A stretch of 64,000 nucleotides of DNA, from positions 60,625,226-60,689,225 of the forward strand of contig OZ024871.1 of assembly GCA_964017185.1 (NCBI GenBank). Direction: 5' to 3'. The first letter of the stretch is position 1. The number at the start of each line of letters is the position of its first letter. Below, piece after piece: positions 44,131 to 54,784 of this stretch. This stretch comes from Rugalucina vietnamica (lineage: Eukaryota; Mollusca; Bivalvia; Lucinida; Lucinidae). The translations under genes were made by a program, and so were the position numbers. Under the pieces are notes generated by a model. That model saw only the letters and a program-made list of their open reading frames with translations. It made no database searches and was not told the origin of the DNA.

Positions 44131-45166
44131 GAAATCGTACATAAAGTATCATCAACTTTTGAAAGAAAACCAGTATTCTGTATGTTCAAGTAAAAACGTG
44201 TGCACAGGATTTTTTAGGTCGATCGAGTTCAGACGCAGACGAGGGCACTGACAAAAATATCCTCTCCTCTCCGTATTTCTCCCAATCGAAAGTTGGCCAA
44301 GAACATTTAGCATCAGCCATTTTATAAGCTGTAAAATGACATTTTTTTCATGTGCATCATTGAAAGATTCTACCGAGTACCCACAGTCGATAATGCGAAT
44401 AACAATAAATTTTACACACAAGATGGGATGTAAGAGGTTTAGATTGCATAGACGGTAGCTTGCTTGTTGATCATCTCCTTTCCTAGTATACATCAAACAC
44501 CCCTCCCCAATACGCATGTGCGCATACTTACCGTAACACAACAATCAGAATAAACGTTTTGTGCTTACCTTTCCTTAACTCGTAGGGAAATGGAAGTGTT
44601 TCAAACAAATATACTCTCAGATAAGCATTATCAAGAAACAAAGAGAGGAAAAACAGCTCTTTAAACGTTGAAATACCTCCGAATCTCCAAAACCGGCCCT
44701 CCGAGTTCCCAATATTACATTTCAAAATTACTCCGAGAATTCCCGTATCAAAAGATGTGACACCATCTTAATGTTTTTAAGCCTGTGGAGTTTATCCTTT
44801 TGAAATCATGTGCAAGGATGCTTAATCTCGAGGCGAAAGCCTAAATTTTGAAATGTAGCTGCCAGTTTGTTGACAAATGTTACTGGTCGTCCACTATTTA
44901 CCTGATAATACAAATTTTCTTTCTGCGTGAGCATAATTCTGAGTTCGAAATACTTTAGCATGTTAATGTGAGGACAAAGATGGCCACACTGTTCATAAAT
45001 TGTTTGCTTATTATAATACCTTTTCGCCGAAAACACCAATAAGTTCTGATTTTACCGTTATGTGATATTAAAAATGATATAATACTGACCCTAGTCTAAG
45101 GCTCCTTCCATTGTTTACCTCCGAGTTCCCCGAACCTCCGAGTTCGCTGTAACAGGTAATCCTGGG

Positions 45167-46430
45167 CGGTATTTGAGAATGAGTTCCTCTCTCCTTAATT
45201 CAAGTGGAGGAACGCAACATTCTACTTGTAGGTCGGTAATGGAAGTTGACCTGTATGCCCCTGTGACTATCCTAAGTGCTGCTGACTGAATACGATCTAA
45301 TCGTGCTAGTTGGGATTCGGATGCCGACGCATACGCCTGACACCCATAGTCTAACTTACTCCTAATAAGTGTTTTATAGATCGTCATAAGAGTTAACTTA
45401 TCTGCCCCAAACTTAGTTCCTGATAAATACCTCATGAGATTGAGATCTTTCTTGCATCGGAGGACTAACTGGTCAATGTGTTTGACCCAATGAAGCCTCT
45501 TATCAAATGTGAGACCTGGGAATTTGCCCTGGGTCTTGTACTCTAGTTCCTGGTTCCCTATCTTAAGTTTGGGTATGTCATCCCTTAGATTGCTGTTGTA
45601 AAGTACCACCTCTGTTTTACCCGCTGATATCTTGATGCCTAGTGCTTCTGCCCATTCTTTAATAATGTTTAAAATTCTTTGCAGAAGTTGGACCAGTCGC
45701 TTCACACTCTTGGCCGTTTTCCAGACCGCTGAGCCATCTGCATACTGTGACAGCTCTGCAAAGAGTTCCTTAAGTACCTCATATTGCGTATTGGCAAGTA
45801 TGTTAAAGAGTATTGGGCTCAATACGCTACCCTGTGGTGAACCGTTATCTAAAAGTCTAACATCTGACAAGTCACTTCCTACTCTTACTTGAATTTTCCT
45901 GTCTTTTAGAAAATCTTGCACCCAGCCTAAAATTCTACCCTTGATGTTAAACTTTACTAGCTGTGCTAGTACCCCCTTAGTCCACATGAGATCAAACGCT
46001 TTTTCAAGATCAAGAAATATACATAGAAGTGCCATATTTTCCATCTTAGCCTTAAGTATGGCTGATTGTAACCGAATGATCTGATCAAGGGTAGATCTGT
46101 TTTTCCTAAAGCCTGATTGAGTGGGTACAAGAAGGTTATTATTTTTTATGTGACTTGTCAGTCTGTTAGCTATCATGGCTTCCATTATTTTACAAACAGC
46201 TGATGTCAGTGATATTGGTCTGTAAGATCCTGGCTCATGTACTGGTTTGTTTGGTTTAGGTAGTGGTATGATTGTGCCTAGTTTCCATTGGTCTGGTAGC
46301 TTACCTTCTGTCCATGATTTGTTGATTAATTTTAGAAGTTGTGATTTGCCTGTGTCAGTTAGGTTTTTTAACATGTCATAGTGTATTGTGTCTGCGCCTG
46401 GTGCTGTGCTCTTTTTCTTATTGCGCTGGC
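45167..46430 (-). pseudogene. LINE-3 reverse transcriptase
   Basis: Open for 419 codons from 46374, with the same frame extending to about 46425 (KKKSTAPGADTIHYDM). RT motifs: GSYRPISLTSAVCKIMEAMI, GFRKNRSTLDQI, FLDLEKAFDLMW and NGSPQGSVLSPILFN. The catalytic box reads YADGSAVW at 45733-45744, so the second Asp of the usual F/YADD is Gly; this alone would be expected to inactivate it. The thumb region (LGIKISAGKTEVVLY, and FPGLTFDKRLHW) follows. The last 12 listed residues belong to the inserted DNA element. Confidence 0.85.
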
Positions 46431-47426
46431 TCCCAAGCCAGTGCTATTTGTGGTTGGTTTGAGCACAATTATGGGGCACAATTATGGGGCACAATTAATT
46501 GATTATTCATTGCTGTAAGCGGCTTTGATTTGAGAGGCTGCTTCCATTTCTGGTTCAATTAATGCGAAATCATTTTGTCAAAACATGGACTATATCTTAA
46601 GCTGCATCTATACATGTTTTTTGTCTTAAAATGACTGATTTTAATTAAATTTGATGATAAAAATTGAGGAACTATTTTTTCATTAAGACTGTATCGAAAG
46701 GGTGGTCGGCTTCGAAAGAAATCAATAAAAACTTCTATAAAACTACGATACAAAAAGCCATGTTGCACATTTTCATCTAAATTATTTTTATAAATACGAC
46801 AGATATAATGTTATTTTATGTAACTGCACCATTTTTTACTTTTTTCCATTTTTTTCGCTGCGTGTGTAAAAATCCTCGCAGACGGTCCTTTCGATTTTTT
46901 AATCTTAGCCTGCTTCTCTGGCGAGTTCATTATCAAATCCGATACATGCGCAGTGCAACAGTCTATAGAACACTCTTCGCGTACTTATACATAATTATGA
47001 CCTATCTGACCTAGATCCGTAGCTTAATCGTCTACTATAATCTATAATTAGACGACTGTGTAAGAGTAAAACCTAGATTATCTCTTATGGTTTGTCGAAT
47101 TTTGTGGGCTATTTGTAGAAGTATCTGTACATGTAGATATCGATCATAGAGACCTGAAACAAGCACATTCTGGATGTTTCGCGAAACCTGGGGAATTGGA
47201 ATCCCGTTTTGTTTTTCAGTGTTAACAGGACTTGGTATTTTGTTTCAGTCGCTAGAACATAGATTCCTTTTTTTGTGTATTTTTCGAGCGACTTGATTGG
47301 GGATCAAAGGTCAGGTAAATCTACCCTAGCTTAAGGTAAAGAACCATAAAAACCGTGGCGCTCAAAGGTCCGTGCGTCGCGAAGGACAAAATGCCATAAC
47401 GTCGCGCCAATGACGTCGTTTTCAAG
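46431..47426. other. No recognised gene
   Basis: Holds a tandem GCACAATTATGGGG repeat (2.4 copies, about 46464-46497) and otherwise nothing I can assign. It is the start of the unresolved 8.3-kb block that separates LINE-3 RT from its endonuclease. Confidence 0.4.
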
Positions 47427-47462
47427 ATGGCGTCGGCTGTAGTTGTGCGGTCCGAACACAAG
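47427..47462 (+). CDS. Candidate first coding exon
   Basis: ATG in a good context (TTCAAGATGG) opens MASAVVVRSEHK, followed immediately by the donor-like GTAAAT at 47463. A TGACGTC (CRE-like) site lies about 17 bases upstream. No downstream exon was recognised, so this is only a possible host exon. Confidence 0.25.
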
Positions 47463-48143
47463 GTAAATATCGACAGAAGCAAAGAAACGGGTCGCTTTTA
47501 TTGTGAATTTACGAACATACGCATTATAATGAGAGAGAGAGAAAAAAGGACCAGAAAAAAGTAACGGCGATAGTCGAATGCCGTTTCCAATTTATGCATA
47601 TTTCTTAATTTAAGATTACGAGCATGTGCTTTCGGATTATAGTCAAGGCCTATAAAACTGGTGACATAAAGACACAAATGCATTTATAGAATTTCCAAAA
47701 ATCTGATGTAAGCTTATATTACGTACACCCATTCATTTCCGACGGCTTTATCGTGTGGACAGTGATGTGCGGGACTCGAGGATCGAACCCGCCAAAGCCT
47801 CATTATTATCATTTATTTATTCATTCTATTCATTCGCCTAATAATTATTTTATTTATCAAATTTTATCTATCAAATTTTATTTATCGAATTTTATGTATC
47901 AAATTTTATTTATTTATTTATTTATTTATTCGTGGTGTTTTGTTGACTTATCCGATCGAGCTTTACAGTTTCGTGGAAGGAACTTGAGCTTTGGAATGAG
48001 CCTCTGCATGAGAAAACCAACAATCGGGGCTTAGTTTTAGTTTAAACATATTTTATTCAGATTCACAAATAACATATCATTGGTTAAAGGGTTAATCGGG
48101 GTTTCTGACCAGGTCTGACACAATCCAGATTGTACAGCCACAG

Positions 48144-48987
48144 AAGCAGGATTATCTTTAAGTAGGAGAGAAATTGTAATATCCAAGTAACAAAATCAAC
48201 GGTGCTGATCAGCTGTGCAGTTACTGCATAGCTAATCTGCGCCTTTGGTTTCGGGGCTCGCATATTAGTTGAAAGGTACAGAAAAGAGAGACACTTTTGA
48301 TTAAACGAAATGCAAGTAGGAAAAACAGACCTAATGTATTATATTAAACATATACATCTGACAAAACTGTATCCAGCGACCCATGGTCGATGGTCGAGTG
48401 CGCTGATTTTCATTTACACGCTTAACCATTTGATCTTCTCACCGCTGTGTCTGGTGTTGGTTTGAGCCCCACATCAGGCAAGTGATACTAGCCAAATTCT
48501 GCTTGCGGGTGTGCCGGATGGATTTTCTCGGGAATCTCCCGTTTTTTTTTTTTGTTTTTTTTTTTTTTGTTTTTTTTGTTGTTTTTTTTAAGCAGGATTA
48601 TCTTTAAGTAGGAGAGAAATTGTAATATCCAAGTAACAAAATCAACGGTGCTGATCAGCTGTGCAGTTACTGCATAGCTAATCTGCGCCTTTGGTTTCGG
48701 GGCTCGCATATTAGTTGAAAGGTACAGAAAAGAGAGACACTTTTGATTAAACGAAATGCAAGTAGGAAAAACAGACCTAATGTATTATATTAAACATATA
48801 CATCTGACAAAACTGTATCCAGCGACCCATGGTCGATGGTCGAGTGCGCTGATTTTCATTTACACGCTTGAACCATTTGATCTTCTCACCGCTGTGTCTG
48901 GTGTTGGTTTGAGCCCCACATCAGGCAAGTGATACTAGCCAAATTCTGCTTGCGGGTGTGCCGGATGGATTTTCTCGGGAATCTCCC

Positions 48988-49028
<41 letters not shown>
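48144..49028 (+). repeat. 446-bp tandem duplication joined by T-tracts
   Basis: Unit 1 (48144-48589) and unit 2 (48590-49028) are almost identical, starting AAGCAGGATTATCTTTAAGT. Both end in long T-tracts, the first interrupted by G, the second pure. Each contains a SINE copy. Confidence 0.92.
48383..48589 (+). mobile_element. tRNA-derived SINE, copy in unit 1
   Basis: Starts near CCCATGGTCGATGGTCGAGT (A-box-like TGGTCGAGTGCG), has a B-box-like GGTTTGAGCCCC at about 48459, then CAAATTCTGCTTGCGGGTGT and the T-rich tail. The second copy lies at about 48829-49028. Confidence 0.65.
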
Positions 49029-49031
<3 letters not shown>

Positions 49032-49453
49032 ACACATTCGTTTGTAATTAGTCACGCAAGGGAAATGATAAAACTATAACAGACACATTATATTCTTTAC
49101 ATGCAATGGTTTGTACAGAAAGGCAGACATTTCATCGCATGCATTGCGCGTTTGATGAAATGATATTTATGTTGAATAATTGAATAAGTTTGATTGAATG
49201 CCATCTGATTACTGGTTAACCGATCAGGTGTGAGCCTGCCAAGGAAAAGTGATTTCAAGTCAAACCATCCATATTGGCTTAGTTGGGTGGTTATATTTCA
49301 AGCCCTAATAAAATGGAGGCAACGTCCCTGCATTATCATAGCTGCTGATTGGGATGTTAAGCATCAATTCGAACTAACAAAGGCGTTTGATTGAAATTTA
49401 GGGTCAAGGATTTTTAACAGTACCTCTATACATACTGTTGAACTTAGCATAAC

Positions 49454-49659
49454 GAAAACATGCCCATGCAATATACAGAAATTTTTAAAGTTGTAAAAAT
49501 GAAAATTTTCAGTGGAAAATTTTTGCTATTTTTCTTATTTATGCTCAAAACATAGTTTTGGAGCAAAAATAAGAAAAATAGGTATACCCCTGCATACCCC
49601 AGTTTTGCTATATAAAAGTGGGGTTCAAGGGGGTATACATTACACGGATATGTTTTCCT
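49454..49659. mobile_element. Short MITE with central hairpin
   Basis: 24-bp inverted ends (GAAAACATGCCCATGCAATA against GAAAACATATCCGTGTAATG) differ only by transitions. The centre has a hairpin with 21-nt arms (CTATTTTTCTTATTTATGCTC, 49527-49581). Confidence 0.55.
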
Positions 49660-50388
49660 GATGGGCCGGATTTGAACCATTCACCGTACGTGATATGACT
49701 GTTGAAAGGTCATCATTCGAGTTGAAAATTACTCATTGAGATACCAGCACATGTTAATGATCTTATTCTAATAAACCAAATGCCGAACGTTTATGAAACA
49801 CGTCCGAAATGTCAAAATGCACCATCCTTATGACGTCAACGTCACTTACGGAAAATTAAGATTTTTAGCTTACCTGTCTTCATTCGTTGACAAATAGCGT
49901 CCAAACCAACCTGGTAGTCAAGGACTTTTATTTTACTTTTTGACTCACAATATAAAAACGAGACAATATTTAGTTTTTAAAAAAAATCTATGGATTAGTT
50001 CTCTTGTAAACGGCGCTCATGTGCAAAAAGCGACGCGTTCTTATTACTTTCCCATTACGTCACGTACAAATAATGGCATTTTTAGCCATTTTAGGGGAGC
50101 GATTAGCAGGAAAACCAACCTGGTAACCATGTTTTTTTATTACACAAATCGATATATATAAATGTTTTCTCGAAAATATCAAAAAATAAAAAAATTCTAT
50201 GGATCAGCATTTTTATGGTTCTTTACCTTAACATTATTAGATTACGGATACTTTCCCTTGTACAGACTGATAATTATACAAAATGCGTTTTGCAAAAAGC
50301 TAAGTTCGTTGATCTGTTTACCCATATCAAATAAAAACGTGGCGGGTTTTTAAGTGACAAACGCGTTATTTGTCACGCGTGCCCCAGG
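49660..50388. other. Noncoding, nothing recognised
   Basis: Only short open frames. A tRNA B-box-like GGTTCAAATC on the minus strand near 49673 is not part of a foldable tRNA. Confidence 0.35.
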
Positions 50389-50482
50389 GATCTCAAATGA
50401 AATATTTAAAATGAGTGCCCCAGGGATCTCAAATGAAATGAAATAAATAAATGAGTGCCCCAGGGATCTCAAATGAAATAAA
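50389..50482 (+). repeat. Three copies of a 25-bp unit
   Basis: GTGCCCCAGGGATCTCAAAT plus GAAAT occurs at about 50389, 50416 and 50455, separated by A/T-rich spacers. It shares 17 nt with the RT motif region of LINE-2 at about 52681. Confidence 0.85.
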
Positions 50483-50489
50483 ATTGTTT

Positions 50490-51060
50490 TGTGTTTTGGA
50501 GTCGAATTTTTGTGCTGTTTGAGTCTTATGTTCGTATATTTAGTTCAGTTCGGGTAACTGAGTTGCTGCCTATTGGGGAATTTGCTCACTCTGCTTACGA
50601 TATGTTTTCTTGGTATAAGTTCCTAAGTGTCATTTTAGTTTTTTCCCACCCCTCGGTAGATAGAGTGGGGGTTTCTTTCTGATCGCGCTATTTCCTGATC
50701 ATTGCCTACTTGTACTTTTTTAATCAAACCCGGGATGTATGATTTGCGCCTTGAACCCATCATATTTGTTTTACAAACGATACCGACCTATTTCAATAAC
50801 TTGCCCCTTGTGCTATAATGTATAAACCGGATACTGGGACACACTTAAAGTAAAAGTAAGCAATCGTCAGGGAACGAAAGTCACACTTTAAAAACGAGCC
50901 GACTGAAAAAAAATAATTGACTAGCAGAAGTGGAAAGTCAGTAATATAAAAATACTTGGGTGGGGGAGGGGGCTTTTAAAGGTTTTGCAGACGCATAACC
51001 GCGCCATCCGCTTCTACCGTGGTTTATAACATAAGGTTAATCGTTCGATCCTCATGATGA
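50490..51060 (+). mobile_element. Family P 3' fragments
   Basis: 50490-50730 matches 63830-64000 (TTGGAGTCGA, then CAGTTCGGGTAACTGAGT and TATGTTTTCTTGGTATAAGT). 50980-51060 matches the 10185-10275 region in the opposite orientation, so the copy is rearranged. Confidence 0.55.
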
Positions 51061-51084
51061 AAGACCGATTTACTTGGGGCAACT

Positions 51085-51666
51085 TTGAAATCACATAACA
51101 AAAACTTTGGGAAAATGAAGCCAGCCATTATACCAGTATATCGTCGTGTGTGTCAGTACAATATTTGTCTACAGTTGCTTATTCTCATTTCATTGTATAG
51201 TAACGTTGTGGGTACCTTCATAATTTCGCATGTGTTGATAGAAGGTTTAGTGGCGAAATTCAAACCGATCAGTCAGTTTCGACATGTAAAACCTGGTAAA
51301 GCACTTATATCAAATCTTAGGCTAACTTCTATTTATATTCGAATCCTAGTCACTGCAAATGTAATTACTTGGTTTTCCATACATGTACTTTTGTTATGTT
51401 CAGGTGATATACATCCTAACCCGGGTCCTTCCTCAATATCTTCTCCATTATCAACAAGTTATAGTTCAAACTCATCAAGTATCTCTACCGACATTATTTA
51501 TATCGGAAATTATGAAGTTTTACGTGATAAAGCGCAAAATACAGATTGGGATTCGTTAAGGGATGACAATTTAGACACATACGCCACAAATATAAGTAAC
51601 TCAGTTTTAGCAATGGCGTCTGAATGCATACCTAATAAACACATTACAGTTATCCACCATGGATAA
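51085..51666 (+). pseudogene. LINE-2 leader with 2A-like motif fused to post-endonuclease region
   Basis: Residues 1-105 form a hydrophobic leader (LQLLILISLYSNVVGTFII). The 2A-like LLLCSGDIHPNPGP ends at 51429 and is followed by a Ser-rich segment. The frame then passes straight into DTYATNISNSVLAMASECIP, which normally follows the endonuclease, so the domain between them has been removed without loss of frame. The frame ends at a stop at 51664-51666. Confidence 0.75.
51364..51429 (+). other. 2A-like motif in LINE-2
   Basis: The core GDIHPNPGP keeps the NPGP end and D-I of the 2A consensus but has His in place of Glu. Such variants are known in LINE 2A-like sequences; activity would need testing. 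Confidence 0.75.
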
Positions 51667-51669
51667 CTT

Positions 51670-53091
51670 CATTTTTAAAGCGCCAAATACGCAAGCGCAG
51701 ACGAGCGTACAGAAAAGCAAAAACGACTAATCAATTGCATCACTGGGCAAAATTTAAACGTCTACGAAATGAAATAATTACTCTGACCAGACAATGTAAG
51801 CAGCAGCACAATGATAAAATAACAACAAAACTTAAATCTGAAAACTTTTCCCAAAAAGACTGGTGGGCCACTCTTAAGTCTTTCATATTCCCCCAGACAA
51901 ACACTACTATTCCACCCCTCGAATCAAATGGGAATATCTATGTTGACGACAACGATAAAGCAAATCTCCTGAATAATCATTTTCAAAACCAGACCATTCT
52001 TAATGAGCAAAATGCCGTCCTCCCACCACTCCCACCTCCGGCGTATCAATCGCTGCTAAGTACACTCGTTCTTACTCCATTAGAAGTTGAGTCTGTCCTA
52101 AAAGGTCTTAAAGTCGGAAAGGCGTCTGGTCCCAACGGTCTCAATAACAGAATTCTGAAAGAACTTTCATCGCAACTAGCGCAACCTCTTTGTTCCCTGT
52201 TCAACCAATTTCTACGCTCAGGTATTATGCCGGCTACATACAAAGAAGCCAATGTATGCCCTGTTCCGAAAAAAAGGAGATCTTTCTTCTGCATCTAACT
52301 ATAGGCCAATATCTCTACTAAATTCTGAAAGTAAAGTCTTTGAAAAAACTATATTTAAACACCTGTACAAACATCTCCAAGGTAATAACATGCTGTCTTC
52401 CTTTCAGTCCGGATTTATCCATGGTGATTCAACTGTGAACCAATTAACCTACTCGTATCATACCTTTTGTGAGGCGTTAGACTCTGGTAAGGAGGTTAGA
52501 GCCGTCTTCTGTGACATCAGCAAAGCGTTTGACCGTGTCTGGCATGCAGGACTCTTATACAAACTTGAAGCAGCTGGTGTCACAGGAGAGGTTCTAAACT
52601 GGTTTAAGAGTTATCTTTCTGACAGACGTCAACGGGTTGTTCTACCAGGGGTATCTTCTAACTGGAACTATATCAGAGCAGGAGTGCCCCAGGGATCTAT
52701 CCTGGGGCCTTTGCTCTTTCTTCTCTTTATAAACGACATAGTCAACGACATAGGTTCAAATATTCGCTTATTTGCAGACGACACCAGCCTCTTCATTATT
52801 GTAAATAATCCCCATGACGCAGCTACTTGCCTAAATTCGGACTTGGATGAAATAACTCGATGGGCTGCCACGTGGCTCGTTACCTTTAATCCATCTAAAA
52901 CAAATGCATTGCTACTTTCACGAAAACTAGATACTCTACACCCACCTCTCTTCATGCAACATGTGCAAATCCAGGAAGTTAACTCTCACAAACATTTGGG
53001 TATATATTTGTCAGATGACTGCAGTTGGCACCAACACATTAACTATATAAAAGACAAGACGTGGTCACGTATTAATGTTATGAGAAACTAA
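51670..53091 (+). pseudogene. LINE-2 reverse transcriptase
   Basis: The linker WAKFKRLRNEIITLTRQCKQ leads to the RT. Motifs: GKASGPNGLNNRILKEL, a frameshift near 52268, NYRPISLLNSESKVFEK, CDISKAFDRVWH, AGVPQGSILGPLLFLLF, the catalytic LFADDTSLF, and HLGIYLSDDCSWHQHI. Catalytic residues are conserved. A second frameshift at about 53088 leads to the next segment. Confidence 0.82.
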
Positions 53092-53917
53092 AATTTAAAC
53101 TTGACAGAAAGTCACTTGAAGCAATTTACTTAACATTTATAAGATCCTTGTTGGAATACGGAAATAACATTTGGGATAACTGTACAGAAGCAGAAAAAGT
53201 GGAACTTGACAAGATACAGAATGAAGCTGCCAGAATAGCAACTGGAGCTACTAAACTAGTCTCCATCAAAAACTTGAATAAAGAAATTTGCTGGGAATCA
53301 CTACAGAAACGACGAGACGACCACAAATTAACGTTATTTTTTAAAATGTACAATCACCTAACACCTAGATATTTATCCTCTTTGATACCACCGCAAGTAA
53401 ATGAAATATCTCGATATAATCTACGCAACTCAGATCATATTCAGACCATACGAGCTAATTCAAAACAATATTATAATTCGTTTTTACCTCAACACTAAGA
53501 AATTGGAATAACTTACCGTCTGAAACAAAACGAGCTAACACACTAAATTCATTCAAGTTTCTTCTAAAGAAAGACAAAAAACGAGTGCCAAAATATTTTT
53601 ATCACGGAAATAGAAAAGCGCAAATACTCCACACACGTTTACGAACAGGTTGCAGTTCTCTGAACTTGGATCTCTTCCTGCGTAATATTACAGACACGCC
53701 ACTTTGTAACTGTGGTTCTATAGAAAATGCACAGCATTACTTTTTCCACTGCATGCTCTACCACCAACAGCGTGCAATACTTCTTAATGAGATACAATTC
53801 TACGGAGTACCCACTTTGGACCTACTGTTATACGGTGACCTGTCATTATCATATGAGATAAATGTTAACAAATTTCACCATGTCCACAAATATATTATAG
53901 CGACGCAACGATTTTAA
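53092..53917 (+). pseudogene. LINE-2 C-terminal region
   Basis: Two frames (53095-53498 and 53585-53917) give SLLEYGNNIWDNCT, AARIATGATKLV, then ILHTRLRTGCSSLNLDLF and the zinc-like CNCGSIENAQHYFFHC. This is the usual C-terminus of LINEs without RNase H. At least one frameshift at about 53495. Confidence 0.78.
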
Positions 53918-54340
53918 AAAACTAACCCATATGTAAAGTTTTACTAAATAAATATCATGTGTAGTTTTCCTGTAAGTCTGCACCTTCCCCCTTCCCCCAT
54001 CCTATCATGAGCAACATAAGAAAAGACATTTTATTATTACCATGCTGTTTCTCCTTTGCTCATTATGTCTACATTGTACCACTTCAAGTTACATGAATTT
54101 CTCTCGTTCCCAGTTATTTTCTGTTATACGTATCCTCAATATTTGTCTGATTTCATCACTCCGTTGTATATTTACTTTTTTTCTCTTAAAGCGTGTCGAT
54201 ATATTACCGCCATATATATTACACAGTCACGTCTATTTGGAAAAGAACTATATAAGCATATATGCTTTCGTTCTAATCTTTTGCATGTTCACACCATTGT
54301 ATTTGTAATATTTACGTTGTACTGATTGAATAAAATATGT

Positions 54341-54784
54341 TTAAACTAACTTTCGATCAACAAAGAATAACGTCCCCGGACGTAAAAATGCGGAATTACA
54401 TCGATCAATTTCGACCGATACTACATGAAAAAAAATCAGTATTTGCATTGCAACTTTAGAATATATTTAATAAATACATGTGTGGTCGACGTAAAATTAC
54501 TTGATTTATTTCATGTAAGTAGTTTAGAACTTATTTTCATGATTCTGTTGATATGTCATTGTTTATTTTAGTGCATCTATAAACCAGAAAGTTATCAAAA
54601 TTTTATTTTATTTTATTTTTTATATATATTATCCGCGTAGTGTGAATTTGCTTCATCCGCCAAACTTATGAATTTGATTATGCATACTTCGGGAAGAAGT
54701 AGATGTCCACTGTTTTGCCGTCAAAGTGTATGAATGTTGATTATAGACACGATTCAAAATGTGTACTGAGTATCATCATATATC
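54341..54784. other. Noncoding, nothing recognised
   Basis: AT-rich, with a TTTTATTTTATTTTA run near 54602. No inverted end matching 46431 was seen. Confidence 0.35.

Larger units (their letters stand above)
42465..45166. mobile_element. TIR DNA element inserted in LINE-3
   Basis: About 90-bp inverted ends start CCCAGGATTACCTGTTACAG and contain GAACTCGGAGGT twice. Flanks CAGTATTCA (42456-42464) and CGGTATTTG (45167-45175) could be an old 9-bp (or 8-bp) target duplication differing only by transitions. Further CTCGGAG motifs occur internally near both ends (about 42935, 42957, 44697, 44729). No transposase frame; it contains a SINE, a family P fragment and a MITE. Confidence 0.78.
51061..54340 (+). 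mobile_element. LINE-2: CR1/L2-like retrotransposon with deleted endonuclease
   Basis: Single-orientation element with a 2A-bearing leader, RT and C-terminal zinc region, and a 3' UTR ending GATTGAATAAAATATG. Most of the endonuclease is missing between about 51480 and 51500. At least four frameshifts break the coding region. The 5' boundary is taken after the family P fragment and is approximate. Confidence 0.8.

Noticed and set aside
46431-54784. A single 8.3-kb transposon separating LINE-3 endonuclease from RT
   Set aside because: No matching ends or target duplication could be found; several independent insertions or a rearrangement fit as well.
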